Part shown: piece by piece, positions 12,567 through 24,774 of the stretch
Position numbering within the stretch: the stretch's first letter is position 1
Layout of the letters: the number at the start of each line of letters is the position of its first letter
Origin: Nageia nagi
Lineage: Eukaryota > Pinophyta
Assembly: GCA_050084985.1 (NCBI GenBank)
Contig: JBITNC010000001.1
Span: 2,976,001 to 3,040,000 of the forward strand
Length of the DNA: 64,000 nucleotides
Direction of reading: 5' to 3'
Notes under the pieces: generated by a model
What the model was told of the DNA's origin: nothing
Databases searched by the model: none
What the model saw: only the letters and a program-made list of their open reading frames with translations
Made by a program: the position numbers and the translations under genes

Positions 12567-13038
12567 TGTTAATAATTATAATGTAATATTGTGTTATATT
12601 TCTCTTTAACATAAATTCACTTAAATAGTTAAAGTATCTTTAGATACCCTAAAGCATTAAGAGAATAAATATAAAAAATCTTTAACCTTACCCTTATGTA
12701 AAAGAGAGGTTAAAAATAAGTTAAAGGGTGAGTTTCTTCTTATAAATAGAGAGGTACCCATCTCATTATGTAACTTGATCAAACACGATAATGCTTGTTC
12801 TATAGAGTTGTAGGAATGGTCATGTAAGAGCTTTGTTAAGGATTTGTTAGAGAGTTATCTTTGAGAAGTTATATAATGAAGGTTCAAAGTGGATGTACTT
12901 CCAAGAGATAGAGGAACCACTATAAATGATGTGTTATTTTAGATTGATTGTTTTTTATTTTGCTAGACAAATGAATGGTAGATTTGTTGAAAAAACTTCA
13001 AGATGATCTTGGTTATATGGAATCCTTCAATTCCATCA
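12567..13038 (+). repeat. 3' LTR of A1
   Basis: The LTR begins TGTTAATAATTATAATG and ends TTCCATCA. A TATA box, TATAAATAGA, lies at 12741-12750, followed by GTGGATGTACTTCC and GAGGAACCAC from about 12893. The next base (13039) is gypsy integrase sequence. Confidence 0.9.
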
Positions 13039-15638
13039 TTGTAATTCACCATCTTTAGTAGTACCAAGATACTGAAATAAATTAGAAATATTAAAAATAG
13101 GAGAAATATCAAAATCATTAGGTAACTCCACTCTATAAGTATTATCATTGATGTTATTCAAAATCTTGTAGGGCCTAATTTTCTTAAGTTTTAGTTTATT
13201 ATACATCCCTTTAGGAAACCTTTCTTTTAAAATATGGACCATGACCATATTGCCCTCTTCAAACACTTTCACCCTTCTTTGTGCCTAAATAGCTACTTTG
13301 TAGTGAGTATTACTATTATATAAATTTCCTTTTATTGATTCTTGCACTTCTTAGATATGCTCAGTAAATGCTTCTGCATCATCACTAACTTGTTCCTGCA
13401 TTGGTAACTCAACTAGATCTAATACACCTCTAGGATTTTTACCATAAACAATTTGAAAATGTGATTTACTTGTTGACCTATTCATTGAGTTGTTATATGC
13501 AAATTGAGCTTGTGATAAAGCTAAATTCCATTGTTTGAGCTTTTCCCCAACTATGCATTGTAAGAGGTTTCCAAAGATTCTATTCACTACCTTTGTTTGC
13601 CCATTGATCTATGGGTGGTAAGCACTACTAAATTGTAGCTTGGTATTTAACTTCTTCCATAAAGTCCTCTTAAAAGTAATCCAAGAAGTTAGTATCTTGA
13701 TAAGAAGTAATATTCTTTGGGACACCATGTAACTGCATAACCTCATTAAAGAATAAGATTGCAATCCTAGTGGCATCATTAATTTTTTGGCAAGCAATAA
13801 AATGCACCATTTTTGAAAATCTATCTACCACAACAAAAGCTGAATCCTTACCCCATAGTGTCTTGGGCAATCCCAACATAAAATCCATACTTAGATCAAT
13901 CCATGGTTTTGTAGGAACTGATTATGGCGTATACAACCATGTATTTTGTGCATGGCCTTTAGCTGTTTTGCATACTCTACATATAGAGATAAACCTAATT
14001 ATATCTCTTTCATCTTTAGTTAGTAATACTTCTTGTAGTTTTAGCTACTCCAAAATGATTAGCTAGACCCCCACTATGTAATTCCCTCAAGATGTTCTCT
14101 CTCATAGAGCCATTGGGAATACATAATTGATTACCCTTAAGTAACCATTTTGAAAAAAATATTCTTTAAAAATTAGATAGGACTCACCTTCTACTGCACT
14201 TGTACACTATTTTATAATATTATCAAAATCAACATCAGATTCATATATATTTTTAATCCCTTCAAATCTTACCATTGCATTCTCCATAGTGGTTAGAAAT
14301 AAGAATTGCCTACTCAATGCATCAACAACATTATTTTGTTTACCATATTTGTGTTGCAATAAAAATGTATATTGTTGTAAAAATGAAACCCATTTGGCAT
14401 GTCTATTGTTTAACATTTTTTGAGAGTTGACATACCTCAATGCTTCATGATCAGTAACAACACAAACTCATTAGAGATTAAGTAGTGCCTCCAATGTTGC
14501 AATGCTTGCATAATTACATAGAACTCAACATCATATGTAGAATAATTTTTCCTTGCATCATTTAGCTTCTCATTGAATAATGCTACTAGTCGACCCTCCT
14601 GACTTAACACACCTCCAATCTGAACAAATGAGGCATCACAATCAACCTTAAATACCTTATTGAAATCTGGTAACACTAGAACAAGGGTTTCTGACACCTT
14701 CTTCTTCAAGATTTCAAAACTTTCATTTGTGTACTCAATTATAGGGGCAACTATACTACTGAAGTTCTTGATGAACTTTCTATAAAAGGTAGCTAAGTCA
14801 TGAAATATCCTTACTTCTATTATAGTTTTTGGAATGGGCCACTCTAGAATTGCCTTCACTTTCTCATAATCCATCCTTATGCCATTTCTTGAGATTAAAA
14901 ATCCTAAGAACACTAAACTATCTTGAAGAAATCTATATTTCTTTAAGTTTACATATAGTTTCTCCTTCTTGAGCACATCTAACACCAATTTCAGGTGTAA
15001 CAAATGCTCTTCTTTAGTTTTATTATAAATCAAAATATCATCAAAATATACAACCATGAACTTACCATTGTATTCTTGCAAAACCCTATTCATCAACCAC
15101 ATAAATGTACTAGGTGTGTTAGATAACCCAAATGACATCGCCATCCACTCGTACAACCCATCATTTATCTTAAAAGTTATGTTCCATTCATCATTATCTC
15201 AAATTTGATCTATTAGTAGTCGCTTTGTAGATCAATCTTGTTGAAATATTTAGCTCCAACCAATCTATCCATCATGTCATCTACTCATGGCATATGATAT
15301 CGATATTTGTTATGATCTTATTTATGGCCCTACTATCCACACACATCCATTATGAATGATCTTTCTTTGGATTTAGCAATGCTAGATTTGCACATGAACT
15401 CATGCTCTCAATAACTAAGCCTTTCTTTATCAATTCTATCACTTGCTTACTCAACTCTACATTTTGTTTTGGGTTCAATCGATAAGATACTTGATTTGGG
15501 AGTGTTGATCTTGGAATAAAATCATTATGATGTTGGATATCCCTCATTGGTGGAAACCCATCTGGTAACTCCTTTGGTGTGACATCTTCATATTCTTTTA
15601 GCAATTTAGCTATTGTTACAGGTATAACCACTTCTTTT
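13039..15638 (-). pseudogene. pol: Ty3/gypsy pol of element F (RT, RNase H, integrase), broken
   Basis: Read on the minus strand: RT N-terminus (15350-15631, with PKELPDGFPPMRDIQH), RT core (14437-15156) with YFDDILIY at about 15028-15049, RNase H (14437-14750 and 14207-14440, with DALSRQF), integrase core (13670-13888, [10 protein letters not shown]; 13351-13587) and an integrase C-terminal segment (13036-13272, ending in SPIFNISNLFQY). The order RT, RNase H, integrase defines Ty3/gypsy. Frames shift at least four times. The 5' part is cut at 15638 by the A2 LTR; protease and most of the gag-pol junction are missing. The 3' end is cut by A1, whose LTR supplies the apparent stop codon at 13036-13038. 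Confidence 0.92.
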
Positions 15639-16113
15639 TGTTGGAAATTGTAATGTAATATTGTGTAATATTTATTATGTAATATTTCTTTTTAATATAA
15701 ATTCATTTAATATTTAAAGTATATTTAGATATTTTAAAGCATTAAGGGAATAAAAATAGAAAGAAGAATAAATATAAAAACACCTTTAACCTTATCCTTG
15801 GGTAAAAGGAAGGTTAAAAGGGTGGGTTAGTTCTTATAAATAGAGAGGTACTCCTCTTATTATGTAACTTAATCAAACTTGATCAAGCATGGTAATACTT
15901 GTCTTGAGAATTTGTAAGAGAGTTATCTTCTGAGAAAGTAATATAATGATGGTTCAAAGTAGATGTATTTTCAAAAGATGGAGGAACCATTATACATCAT
16001 ATGTTATCTTTTGTGTGATTATTTCTTACCTTTGTTATATGGATGAATGGCACATTCTTGTTGAAAAAACTTCAAAATAGATTTTAGTTATATGAAATCC
16101 TTCATTTCCATCA
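15639..16113 (+). repeat. 5' LTR of A2
   Basis: The LTR starts TGTTGGAAATTG and ends TTTCCATCA, and matches 12567-13038 over its length. A TATA box, TATAAATAGAG, lies at 15835-15845. A second A element therefore begins here, inside gypsy F. Confidence 0.9.
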
Positions 16114-16557
16114 AGTGGTATCAGAGCCATTCTTGGAGTCTCTACTTCAACAACTTTAAAGGTCCATTCCTCTTCCCTCTCCATCAAGTGTTGAGGTAAA
16201 AGGGTTTGAAGCTATAATTTACCTTTCTTATCAATTTTTTGCTTTAATCACTAACCTTTTGTTGGTATCTTGATGATGAGTTTAAATCTAGCAAAATTTG
16301 ATTAAAAAACATGTTAGTTCAATTTTTTTCTAACAATTTGTTAGTTGTAATTTTTCAATAAAATTGCTTAATGTGTAGTAATAATATGCAAATTTTGAGT
16401 AAATTTGCTTAAAATGAGTTGTTATAGCTTAAAATTGCAACTTTTTATTTAGTATAGAAAAAGTTAAAAGTCTTGTAATTTTTTTTTAATTTCTACAACA
16501 CTACTATAATGCTACTACACTATTTGTTTTTACAATAAGTTTGTAAAACTTAATGTG

Positions 16558-16834
16558 CATGCATAATTTCATACATGCAAAATTTAGTTGCATACCAAAT
16601 CTGGTTGCATGCAATTTGGTTCCATGCAAAATCTATTTAAAAAAAATAGAAAAAAATCTATTATTTTAAAATTACAATTACAAAAAAAATTGCAACTAAA
16701 AAATGCATTATTGCATGCATGGAAAAAAGAAGAAGCATGCATTATTGCATGCATGAGAAAAAAAAGAAAAAAGCATGCATTATTCAATGCATAAAAAAAA
16801 ACATGAAAAAAATCATGCATTATTGCATGCATGC
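16558..16834. repeat. Cluster of CATGCA (RY-type) motifs in inverted pairs
   Basis: Four imperfect copies of a palindromic unit, GCATGCATTATTGCATGCAT, lie near 16702, 16735, 16773 and 16814, separated by A-rich spacers. More CATGCA motifs precede them from 16558. The homologous part of A1 (about 9010) shows only one. Short frames across this stretch are artefacts of the repeat. Confidence 0.85.
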
Positions 16835-18231
16835 ACAACCTATTAAAAAAATAAGGGAGAAGTTTTTAAAAAAGAAAAAAAAAGAAAGCAATTCAAGTGC
16901 ATGATAAGTTTGCACTAACCTTTTATTTTTTCTAATATAATTTTAGTGAGAATCCTTTTAAGAAAAACAACAACAAAAGAGGCAAGTTTTTTTTTTTAAA
17001 AAAAAGAAAAATAAAGGATTTTAAAAAAGGAAAACTTTTTAAAAAGGAGCATGTTACCCATTTTTTAGCACATGGGATATGGATTTTCTCTAAAAAAAGT
17101 AAATGGGATATGGTTTTCTAAAAGGTAAACATTCCTCTTGAATTATCCTATATTTATCAATTTTTTCCATGTGGTACCAAGTGTTAACATCAATTTTGAA
17201 TTTTTTGGTAAAATTTTTAAATACAAATGACACTAGGTGGTTAAACTTACCATGTGCCAAATTTTGTTGTTCCACTTCATGAAAAGGAATGTGATCTTTC
17301 CTAATTTTTCTAAATCCTATATGAAAATTATAACTTTGATCTATTTTTTAATAGCTTTTTTAAGTAATCATGTTGCAAATATAGTATTTGATAAGTATCA
17401 AAATATTTTCTTAAAGTTTTTGGATAAATTTTTAAGGTAAAATACTATGATAATTTGCAAATCATATGCCTTGTTTGATATTTTTTTAAAGAAAATGATC
17501 AAAGTTAATTTACAAAGCAATTAATTGCAACCATTATTGTGCAATAATTTTTTGCAAGTATTGCAATTTATTTTAATGTTGGACATATAAAATCAATTTA
17601 ATTGATAACATTAATTGATAATATCCAATATATTGATAATTAAATTTGCATAATGTTAAAATGGAAAATTGTGGATGTGCATTATAAAAATTTGTCTAAT
17701 TTTTATGCACTATCCTTTGGTTGTAAATTAAGATTAATTTATATTGCATAAAGATTTATTATGTGCATTGAACTATGAATTGGCATTTGTTATATCAATG
17801 GTTAATATGAAAATTTTTGAACTTCCAAAATAATAATGTTATGCACATCATTTGAAGTAAAAGTTTGTGTAAGCTTTCTTCAAACATTACTGTCCTCATT
17901 AATTATGCACATTATTTTTATCCTAGTTGGATGGATTTTTTTTTTTTGTAGACACATTCTTGTTGGAGTAGAGTTTGTAAACTTACTCAACATTAGAATT
18001 ATTATGCATTAATCTGTAAATTTTTTGCTTGTGCACTTTGATTAATATACTTGTTAGAGGGAAAAGTTTTTAAAATTTTTCCATAAGTCTTATTGATTAT
18101 ATTGATAATGCAATATTAACCTTACTTTGGAAAGAAAGTGTACAAGTAAGAAATGTACATTCCTCTTACATGTGTAAAGTTTTTTTTGTTATATGCTTCA
18201 ATTTTTTATAAAGTTACCTTTAAGGGGGAGT

Positions 18232-19570
18232 ACAAAAAATATTATTATGCAACCAAGAATCTCCATCATCGCTTTCTTGCATGCTTACCTTCTTTGAAAT
18301 AAAAAAGGTTCTCCTTATCATAAGAGTTTCACCCATATATGCAGTAAATTCTATCTTAGTCTCTTCCTCTTCTTCAACTAGAGTGACCCTACCTTGTCCC
18401 ATCTCTTCCACATCATATTGAAGACATTCAGATGCTTTATGCCCTTCCTTTCCACATCTATAATAGATGAATGGTTTTCATGGTCCATTCCTCTTCTTGC
18501 CTCCACCATTACCTCTTCCTCTCTGATATCCTCTTCCTCTTTGGGAGGTATCTTGACCTTGTCCAGTATACTTCTCCTTTTTGGAAAATATTGAAGATTA
18601 TACTTTAGAGAGATTAGATCCACCATGCCCTTGATTTGAAGAGGGTGTTGATCCCTTCTTTCCCCCTCTATTAAGCCTCTTTAGTTTCTCCTCAAATTTT
18701 AGGGCCATTTGATATCCATCCTCTACAACAAGATTATAGTGCATGCTTATCTCATCATGAATAGAAAAATGTAGGCCATTCACATATGTTGCAACTCTTT
18801 GCTCATTCATCCTAGTATAATCCACCTGAATGGATAATTATAGAACTCATTGGTGTAATCTTTGATGCTCTATTCTTTCTGTCGAAGATTCTAGAATCTA
18901 TGAAAGAAGGTTTGGGAGTAATCTACAAGAATAAATTTCTCTTGTAACTTCTTCTTCATCTTAGCCCAAGCCTTGATATTCTCTTTTCCCTTTCTCTATT
19001 TTGAATCCTATAGATGATCCCACCAAATCAATGCATGCCCCTTTAGCTTCATGCATGTGAGCTTCACCTTTTTATCCTTAGCTAGATTACCCCATTCAAA
19101 GCACTTCTCTATGCTATTTACTCAATCAATCATCTCCTCTAGTTTCAATCCACCTGCATACTCAAGAATCTTGATCTTGATCCCATATTAATTTCCTCTT
19201 ATACCTTCCCAGGCTTGGATTAGCCTCATTGTTCTACTTCTACAAGATGTATTGGTTCTCCCTCCACCTCAACATTAGGTCCTTCTTCCCCAAACATGCT
19301 CTCACTATCAGATCCTAGATTTTGGGCATTCATGGGGTCTCCTCTTTCCCATGTGGTTAATCATACTAGTTAACCATGCTATTTCTACATGCAGATCCTC
19401 TATCTGCCTAGTCATGTGGGCATAAGCACCTGCTACATGGCGACATCTTCCCTTCACTAGGAAGATCACATCCGCTCTAATACTAGATGATGTTAATTTA
19501 GCTACAAGAAACCAACAAAATAGACTCCAATCATATAAATGTATTACAATGGAAGAAACTTGCAAATGAT
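18232..19570 (-). pseudogene. gag: Ty3/gypsy gag of element F, broken
   Basis: The N-terminal segment (19308-19565) contains RCRHVAGAYAHMTRQIEDLH, a coiled-coil-like start of plant gypsy gag. The capsid region follows near 18830-19100, with LKGHALIWWDHL about 19040. The C-terminal part (18598-18825) is Lys/Gly rich. A decayed zinc knuckle (VERKGIKHLNVF in place of CX2CX4HX4C) lies near 18440-18480. An acidic linker and NNIFCT, typical just before the protease, end at 18232. It belongs with the pol fragment at 13039-15638. Frames are broken by shifts and stops. Confidence 0.85.
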
Positions 19571-19984
19571 TCTCTTCCCTTTCCTGAATTCATAATATTT
19601 CTGAAAAAGAATACAATCCTTCATATAGTAATGTGCTAAAAATGGAAACTTGCTAAAAATAAAAATGAATCTGATTGCACCCTAATATTAGCATGTGCAT
19701 CCCTCTTACAATAATTAGCCTTAATTTAAAATATCCAAACTTAAATGAATGTAAAACAAAAGATATAAAGTTTTAACATGCAAAAAAGTCTATAAATATG
19801 GAGAACATAAAGTAAACACTAACATTGGGATGTTATATGGCAGAGTTAGGTCTCAAAAATATTATTTTTGGAGGGTCTATTGTAATGGATCTAATCTAGA
19901 TGCAGAACACACACAAAGCCATGTTTTAAATTTCAAGGTGAATAGACATCATGGTTAAAAGTTATGGATCTGATAAAGTGCATA
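19571..19984. other. Unassigned, possibly the leader of gypsy F
   Basis: AT-rich, with no motif recognised. Its position just upstream of gag on the minus strand suggests a leader, but no PBS or LTR is visible. Confidence 0.3.
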
Positions 19985-20760
19985 ACCTCCTCCATTCCAT
20001 CATTGACCTCTCTTACTTTCTCCCACCATACTTTCTGTAAGGGTCATGTCACAATTAGTTTTATTTTCTTTATCGAATAAGACTTTGTAGAGTGGCCAAT
20101 TTTGCAATAGTTGGTACACAAGCAATTATTATATTCATATCGTAGTTCTTGTTTGATCTTTCTAATTTATAAGTTTAGGATTATGGATTGAGGTAGAGAT
20201 ACTTTAAATTCGACCATTACACAAAATATGACCTTTACCATCCTATACCTTACTTTGTAACTTCATCTATCATTACATATATTCTGAAAGAATTCACAAT
20301 TCCTTTGAACACTAAATATCGTAAGGTAATTTGGGTAGATTTACCCAAATTGGTGCAAGCATTATTTGAGCTTTTTTTGGGTTGAATCCTAGTATTCATA
20401 TTTCTAGGAAGAGATCTCTTTTAACGAAAAACCATAGGGTACTAAGGACAAAGTTCCTATCCTTTATGTCACTAAAAGCAAATATCATATAGTCATTTGG
20501 TAGTGTAATTATATCTATATTGCCTTTTAGTTTCCATCATAGTTTAGTCCATCATCTTACTTGGTCGATATTTGGTCTAGCTCCTTGAAGTTTTTCGATC
20601 AGGTTAAGGTGATCTCACTTTGCATTTTGGTCTGTGATGACTTTAGGAATTTTGAGACATATTTTTCCATTTTCTTCAATTAGGATCAATGGTAGGGTAA
20701 GGTTGGTTTTAGCCTCCTAAGAAAAGAGACTTTACCATGAATGAGTTGGCCATGCCATGT
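19985..20760 (-). pseudogene. LINE ORF1 fragment (DUF4283 and zinc knuckle)
   Basis: On the minus strand, stretches resemble the DUF4283 domain of plant L1-type ORF1. They include FSDIKDRNFVLSTLWFFVKR near 20400-20480 and APIWVNLPKLPYDI near 20320-20365. A decayed zinc knuckle, CTNYCKIGHSTKSY, lies at about 20077-20118. ORF1 binds LINE RNA. Several stops interrupt it and no adjoining EN/RT segment is visible. It is a separate copy from the one at 58150-59480. Confidence 0.75.
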
Positions 20761-21179
20761 TCATGTCTACATTCTCCACTATTTCACCTTGAGCTACAGA
20801 TTATCAAGCCATAATGCTTGTATTTATAGGTGTATGGGTGACAAAGTTAAAGTATTTTCCCTAATCTGCAATAGCAATTTAGTCATTGCAATATTTTCAT
20901 ATCTATTTCTTGAAAAAAAATTACTATTTTTTATACAAAAAAATGAGAATAATTATGCAAAAAAAAAAAGAACAATTATTTTTTTACAATAAATGTTGTT
21001 ACTAAAATAAGACATATATTTTAAAGATATTTAATTTTTTTAGAAATAGATATTTATTTTTTAATATTAATAATTTTTTTTGTAAATTATATATATACTT
21101 AAGAATATTTCTAAGCATCAAAGAGTAGTTAAAAGATTTTTTTTAAAACAAAAGCAATTTGTAAATTAAAAAAACCACT
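20761..21179. other. Unassigned AT-rich stretch
   Basis: Contains long A and T runs. No coding motif or clear repeat boundary is visible. Confidence 0.4.
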
Positions 21180-23193
21180 TAGGCAACAACCAAACAAGCA
21201 AATTTCTCTGATGATATCTTAATGTCACTTACCACTCGAGCGACCTTCCCTTGGTTGCTTCTGCAAATTAGTTTTTTTTTTAACAAAAAAAAATATCGAT
21301 GCACCCCACTACTCAACTCTTTAATCGTAACTCCTACCCACCTCCCATCATCGACATGTGGCCAACACCCATCTTTCCCCCCATTTACATGCACCATAGC
21401 TCGGTGCTACTACACCACTCCTTCCTACCCACATCTCCCAATCCTCAACATGTAACACCACATGCACCCATGTGCACCACCCAACTCTTTATGCCCTTGT
21501 ATACCCACACTCCATCATTCCCCCACTATGCCTCCTCCCCTTCTTATTGAGACTACTCTAACACTACCACCATCGAGCTTCTCTCACCACATCTCTCACC
21601 TTCTTACACTAATTGAACAACTCCTTCCACCCAATACTAATCTTGCCTCCCCATCTGGCCGTAACCTCCCCAAGGTGCTGTGCACCCTATCCCCCACTTC
21701 TTATATGTCCTTCCACCCTACCGCTAATGCATCATATACCTAACCCCTACCAACACAACACCACCTCCCCACATGACCCAGCACATCATCTCCTTCTTAG
21801 CTATTCAACCTTCCATTGCACCTATGTGTCATCTCATTTTTTTTTTATCTACATGATTCTTTTTTCAATGCCTCTTATAGCATTTTTTAATGAATAAATT
21901 GTCTAAGGTAACCCTTTTTTCTTGCAAATTTTTATATGATGTAATTTTTGAAAAAATATTTTTCTCTTCAATGAAATTTTTTCTACCCTTTCAAGTGTGA
22001 TGGAATTGATGAGTGATAGAAATAAGATACTCTTAGACAACTTATTTATTACATCCACTTGCAAGTCTTGTGAAAAAGACTTATCTATAATTTTTTTAAG
22101 TTTGATTTTTACAAACTTATAATATTTTAAAATTGAAGGATTTTTTTTATTTTTTGGGTAGATGTCTTAGCTTAAAAATGGTATTTTTCTTTAAAGGAGG
22201 GTTATTCTATTTTAAAGTGGAGGAGTTATTTACATTGATGGGAGCCTTTTTTAAAGGGGTATATTACTTTAAAAAATGGGGGAAATTCTAATTTTTAAGG
22301 GGGAGTTTCATTATTGTTTTATGGATGTTATTTTTTAAAAAAGTGGGGAACTTTTTGACAAATATTGAAAGGGGTGAATTTTTAAAAGGAGGAATTTAAG
22401 CAATTTTTTTTCTCAAAAATTAAGGGGGAAGAAGGTATTAGTATTTAAATTAATTTTTTGAGATAGAATTTTGGTAAGCATGGAATCATTCTAAGTGTAT
22501 GAGTTTAAGTAAAAAAGTATCTTGCTAAGTGTATGTCTTTAAGCATGGAATCTTGCTATTTTTTAAGCATGATTTTTTTTGTTAAGTTTTTAAGTAAAAT
22601 AGGGAAGAACTCCTTATTTTTTGTTACTTAAAAATAATGAACCCATGCAATTTTTTTGTAAAGAAGTCCTCTTGGGGTTGTGACAAAACCTATTGGACAC
22701 TCTTAAATTTTATTGAATGATGTGGACTCTTAGGTTTTAAGTTTGGATGATGTATCATTTTTAAGTACTTTACTTTATGTTTTTGTAAATATTGTAAACA
22801 TTGAAAGTGCTTCCTCTAAAATGAACACATTTGCATATTTTATTCTGTAACATGATTTATTTGGAGAGCCATGAGGTGAGGATAAGGCATGGTGGAGCTT
22901 TTTATTACATTGATCCAAGTGGTGAAAATTTTGTACTTCTTAATTGCCCCTAAGTCCTCTCTGTTAGTTTGGACATAACTCCATATAGGTGGACAAGCAT
23001 ATGTGTAGTGATACTACATGTTTGCTCATCTATTTAAGGATTATCTTGATAACCTAAGAGGATAATTGAAATTATAATTAAGATAATAATTTGGTTGGTC
23101 CAATATACATCACAAACTTGAAAATTAGTTACTACTCCTCTTTGTGAGAGCATATATCTAACCAAGGTAAATTGGTTGAGGATTGGTAAGACT
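21180..23193 (+). mobile_element. Leader fragment E of a B-like copia element
   Basis: A strikingly C-rich plus-strand block (21290-21830) is followed by an AT-rich part and a conserved block (22840-23193) that aligns with 5570-5940 of B1 in reverse. This is the order of the B1 leader, so E is a + strand leader remnant. It has no LTR, PBS or gag. Its continuation is cut by the LTR of D at 23194. Overlapping proline/serine-rich frames at 21222-21897 are best explained by base composition. Confidence 0.6.
22852..22953 (+). CDS. Conserved 33-codon leader reading frame (E)
   Basis: The frame starts at the ATG at 22852 and stops at 22951-22953. The peptide starts MIYLESHEV and ends with Tyr-Tyr-Ile-Asp-Pro-Ser-Gly-Glu then a hydrophobic tail. 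The counterpart in B1 (5908-5808) has the same start and stop positions but one net base less. Shared Pro-X-Gly-Glu spacing suggests past coding. No family is recognised, and it could instead be a conserved RNA element or part of a longer lost frame. Confidence 0.35.
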   Translation: MIYLESHEVRIRHGGAFYYIDPSGENFVLLNCP

Positions 23194-23699
23194 TGAGCTA
23201 AAAGAATTACAAGATTCCATAACCAAGATCACCTTAGAGAATTCTATTAATCTTTAACAAAATAAACACAATTTTATACACAATGAGACACACCATATAT
23301 AATAGTTCCTCTTGAAGAAGTACATCCACTTGAACCATCTCTAATTTCTATTTCTCAAGAACTCTAATTTTCTTTCAAATTTTCAAAAATTCTTTTATAC
23401 TAATCCTACAAGAGCATTCCTAAAATTCTACAAGACTAGCATTTTTATGATTCTCAAAAAAGTGTATTTTACAATAAACCCATGCCCCTTATTTAAAAGT
23501 GAGAACCTCACCTTAACTCACCTTTTAACTCAAGGTTTACATGGGGTTATCATGGACAAGTGTCATGCTAGGATTAAGTCAAGGTCTTCCACTACTTTAT
23601 CACTTTTAGGTATTTTGTGATAAAATAGGGAATTACATAAAAATACTTAGATACCATCTAAGAAATAACTTACATAATAATACATTATATATTCTAATA
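23194..23699 (-). repeat. 3' LTR of D
   Basis: It resembles the B LTRs in layout: plus-strand start TGAGCTAAAAGAATT, end ATTCTAATA, and the conserved AAGTACATCCACTT and AGTTCCTCTT on the plus strand. CTCTTTCTTAATG (minus-strand purine tract) follows. The exact left boundary may be a few bases off. Confidence 0.7.
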
Positions 23700-24153
23700 C
23701 TCTTTCTTAATGTAATATTGAGAAAGTAATAAGAAAATAATGTAAGAGAGTTCTTCTCCACAAAAAATATAATTGGAGATGAGAACTTGAGAACATAGAA
23801 TTGAGATGGTTCTACAAGGCTCAACTACTTAACCATTAAACAAATAGTTTATAATAAAAATTCATAAATCATAAATGGTGATAATATACAAGTAATATTC
23901 ATTCATCAGCATGTTGAATGATGAGCCTCCATAAGCTTGCATACCCGACATAAGTAACCTCAATCTCTAGAAGAAACCTATAAGCTACAAGTAGCTCATA
24001 ACAAGATCAGTTAGATGTACTATAAGCTAATGCCAAAAAAGTATATATTCTTCTAAAAAATGATCCATATAATCAATAATATAAAAGGTCTTTTAAATAT
24101 TTTTAAAAATAAAGTATTCAACTTCCTCTTAAGGTCAACTTTATCATCCTAAG

Positions 24154-24157
<4 letters not shown>

Positions 24158-24199
<42 letters not shown>
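24158..24199. repeat. (AT)n microsatellite
   Basis: About 20 AT units in the 3' region of D. Confidence 0.95.
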
Positions 24200-24203
<4 letters not shown>

Positions 24204-24774
24204 GCCTTAAGAAAGCATGTACAACTAAAATATTATCTTAATGATTTATATTTGAATCGTATCACTAAAACATTATCCTAAGGATATATTGAAGTTTAAG
24301 GATATTTTGAAGTTGACGTCATATATAGTAATAATTCTCCCCCTTGAGGGCAACTTCATTAGAAGAAGGAAGCCAATAATAATATTATATAACATGCTTA
24401 TCTTAATGAAATAAAATATAAGTGTTAACTTATGGATTAGGGCCAAAGTTTTGGTTCTTCATGAGTTCATCACTCTTAATTAATCAAGATATATAGTTTT
24501 CAAGCACCAAATGCCATATTAAGATGCATATAGTTTTATCCATTTATAAACATGTTGAATTGGAGGATTAAGAGCCCTAATAACAATACTATAACTTGGA
24601 TAATGAAAAATGTCAATTTGACTATGCCTTATAGTGAAGATGCCCAAGTCATTAAGCATAGAATATACCATCTTAACCATGCTACTAGTTAAGATATATA
24701 TGATGGAAGAATGGTAGCATTAATCCAATAACATGGATTCAATTTTTCATTAAGACTAAAAGATTGCAATATGG

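Larger units (their letters stand above)
1..13038 (+). mobile_element. Non-autonomous LTR retrotransposon A1 (LARD-like), host of copia B1
   Basis: The window opens inside the 5' LTR (1-96). A primer binding site follows at 99-111, and the element ends in a matching 3' LTR at 12567-13038. Its interior is 97-178 plus 8656-12566, about 4 kb once nested copia element B1 is removed. No gag, protease, integrase or RT motif is visible in that interior. The last 330 bp before the 3' LTR match the 3' region of copia element B3 (38100-38460), so A1 is best read as a non-autonomous relative that used family-B proteins. The right end directly abuts gypsy coding sequence at 13039. Its left target duplication lies outside the window. 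Confidence 0.8.
15639..18231 (+). mobile_element. Truncated non-autonomous element A2
   Basis: A2 has a 5' LTR, an intact PBS (TGGTATCAGAGCC, 16116-16128) and an interior matching A1 up to a purine tract at about 18222-18231. The 3' region and 3' LTR are missing; gypsy gag sequence follows directly. A2 split gypsy F (pol left, gag right), and a later deletion removed A2's 3' end together with F's protease region. Confidence 0.85.

Noticed and set aside
16584-16904. Frames on both strands rich in Met, His and Cys or Lys
   Set aside because: They are translations of the CATGCA/A-run repeat and are absent from A1.
21222-21897. Four overlapping plus-strand frames rich in Pro, Ser, His and Thr
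   Set aside because: They overlap in different frames over a C-rich leader block, where stop codons are rare by composition. No domain or conserved start is visible.
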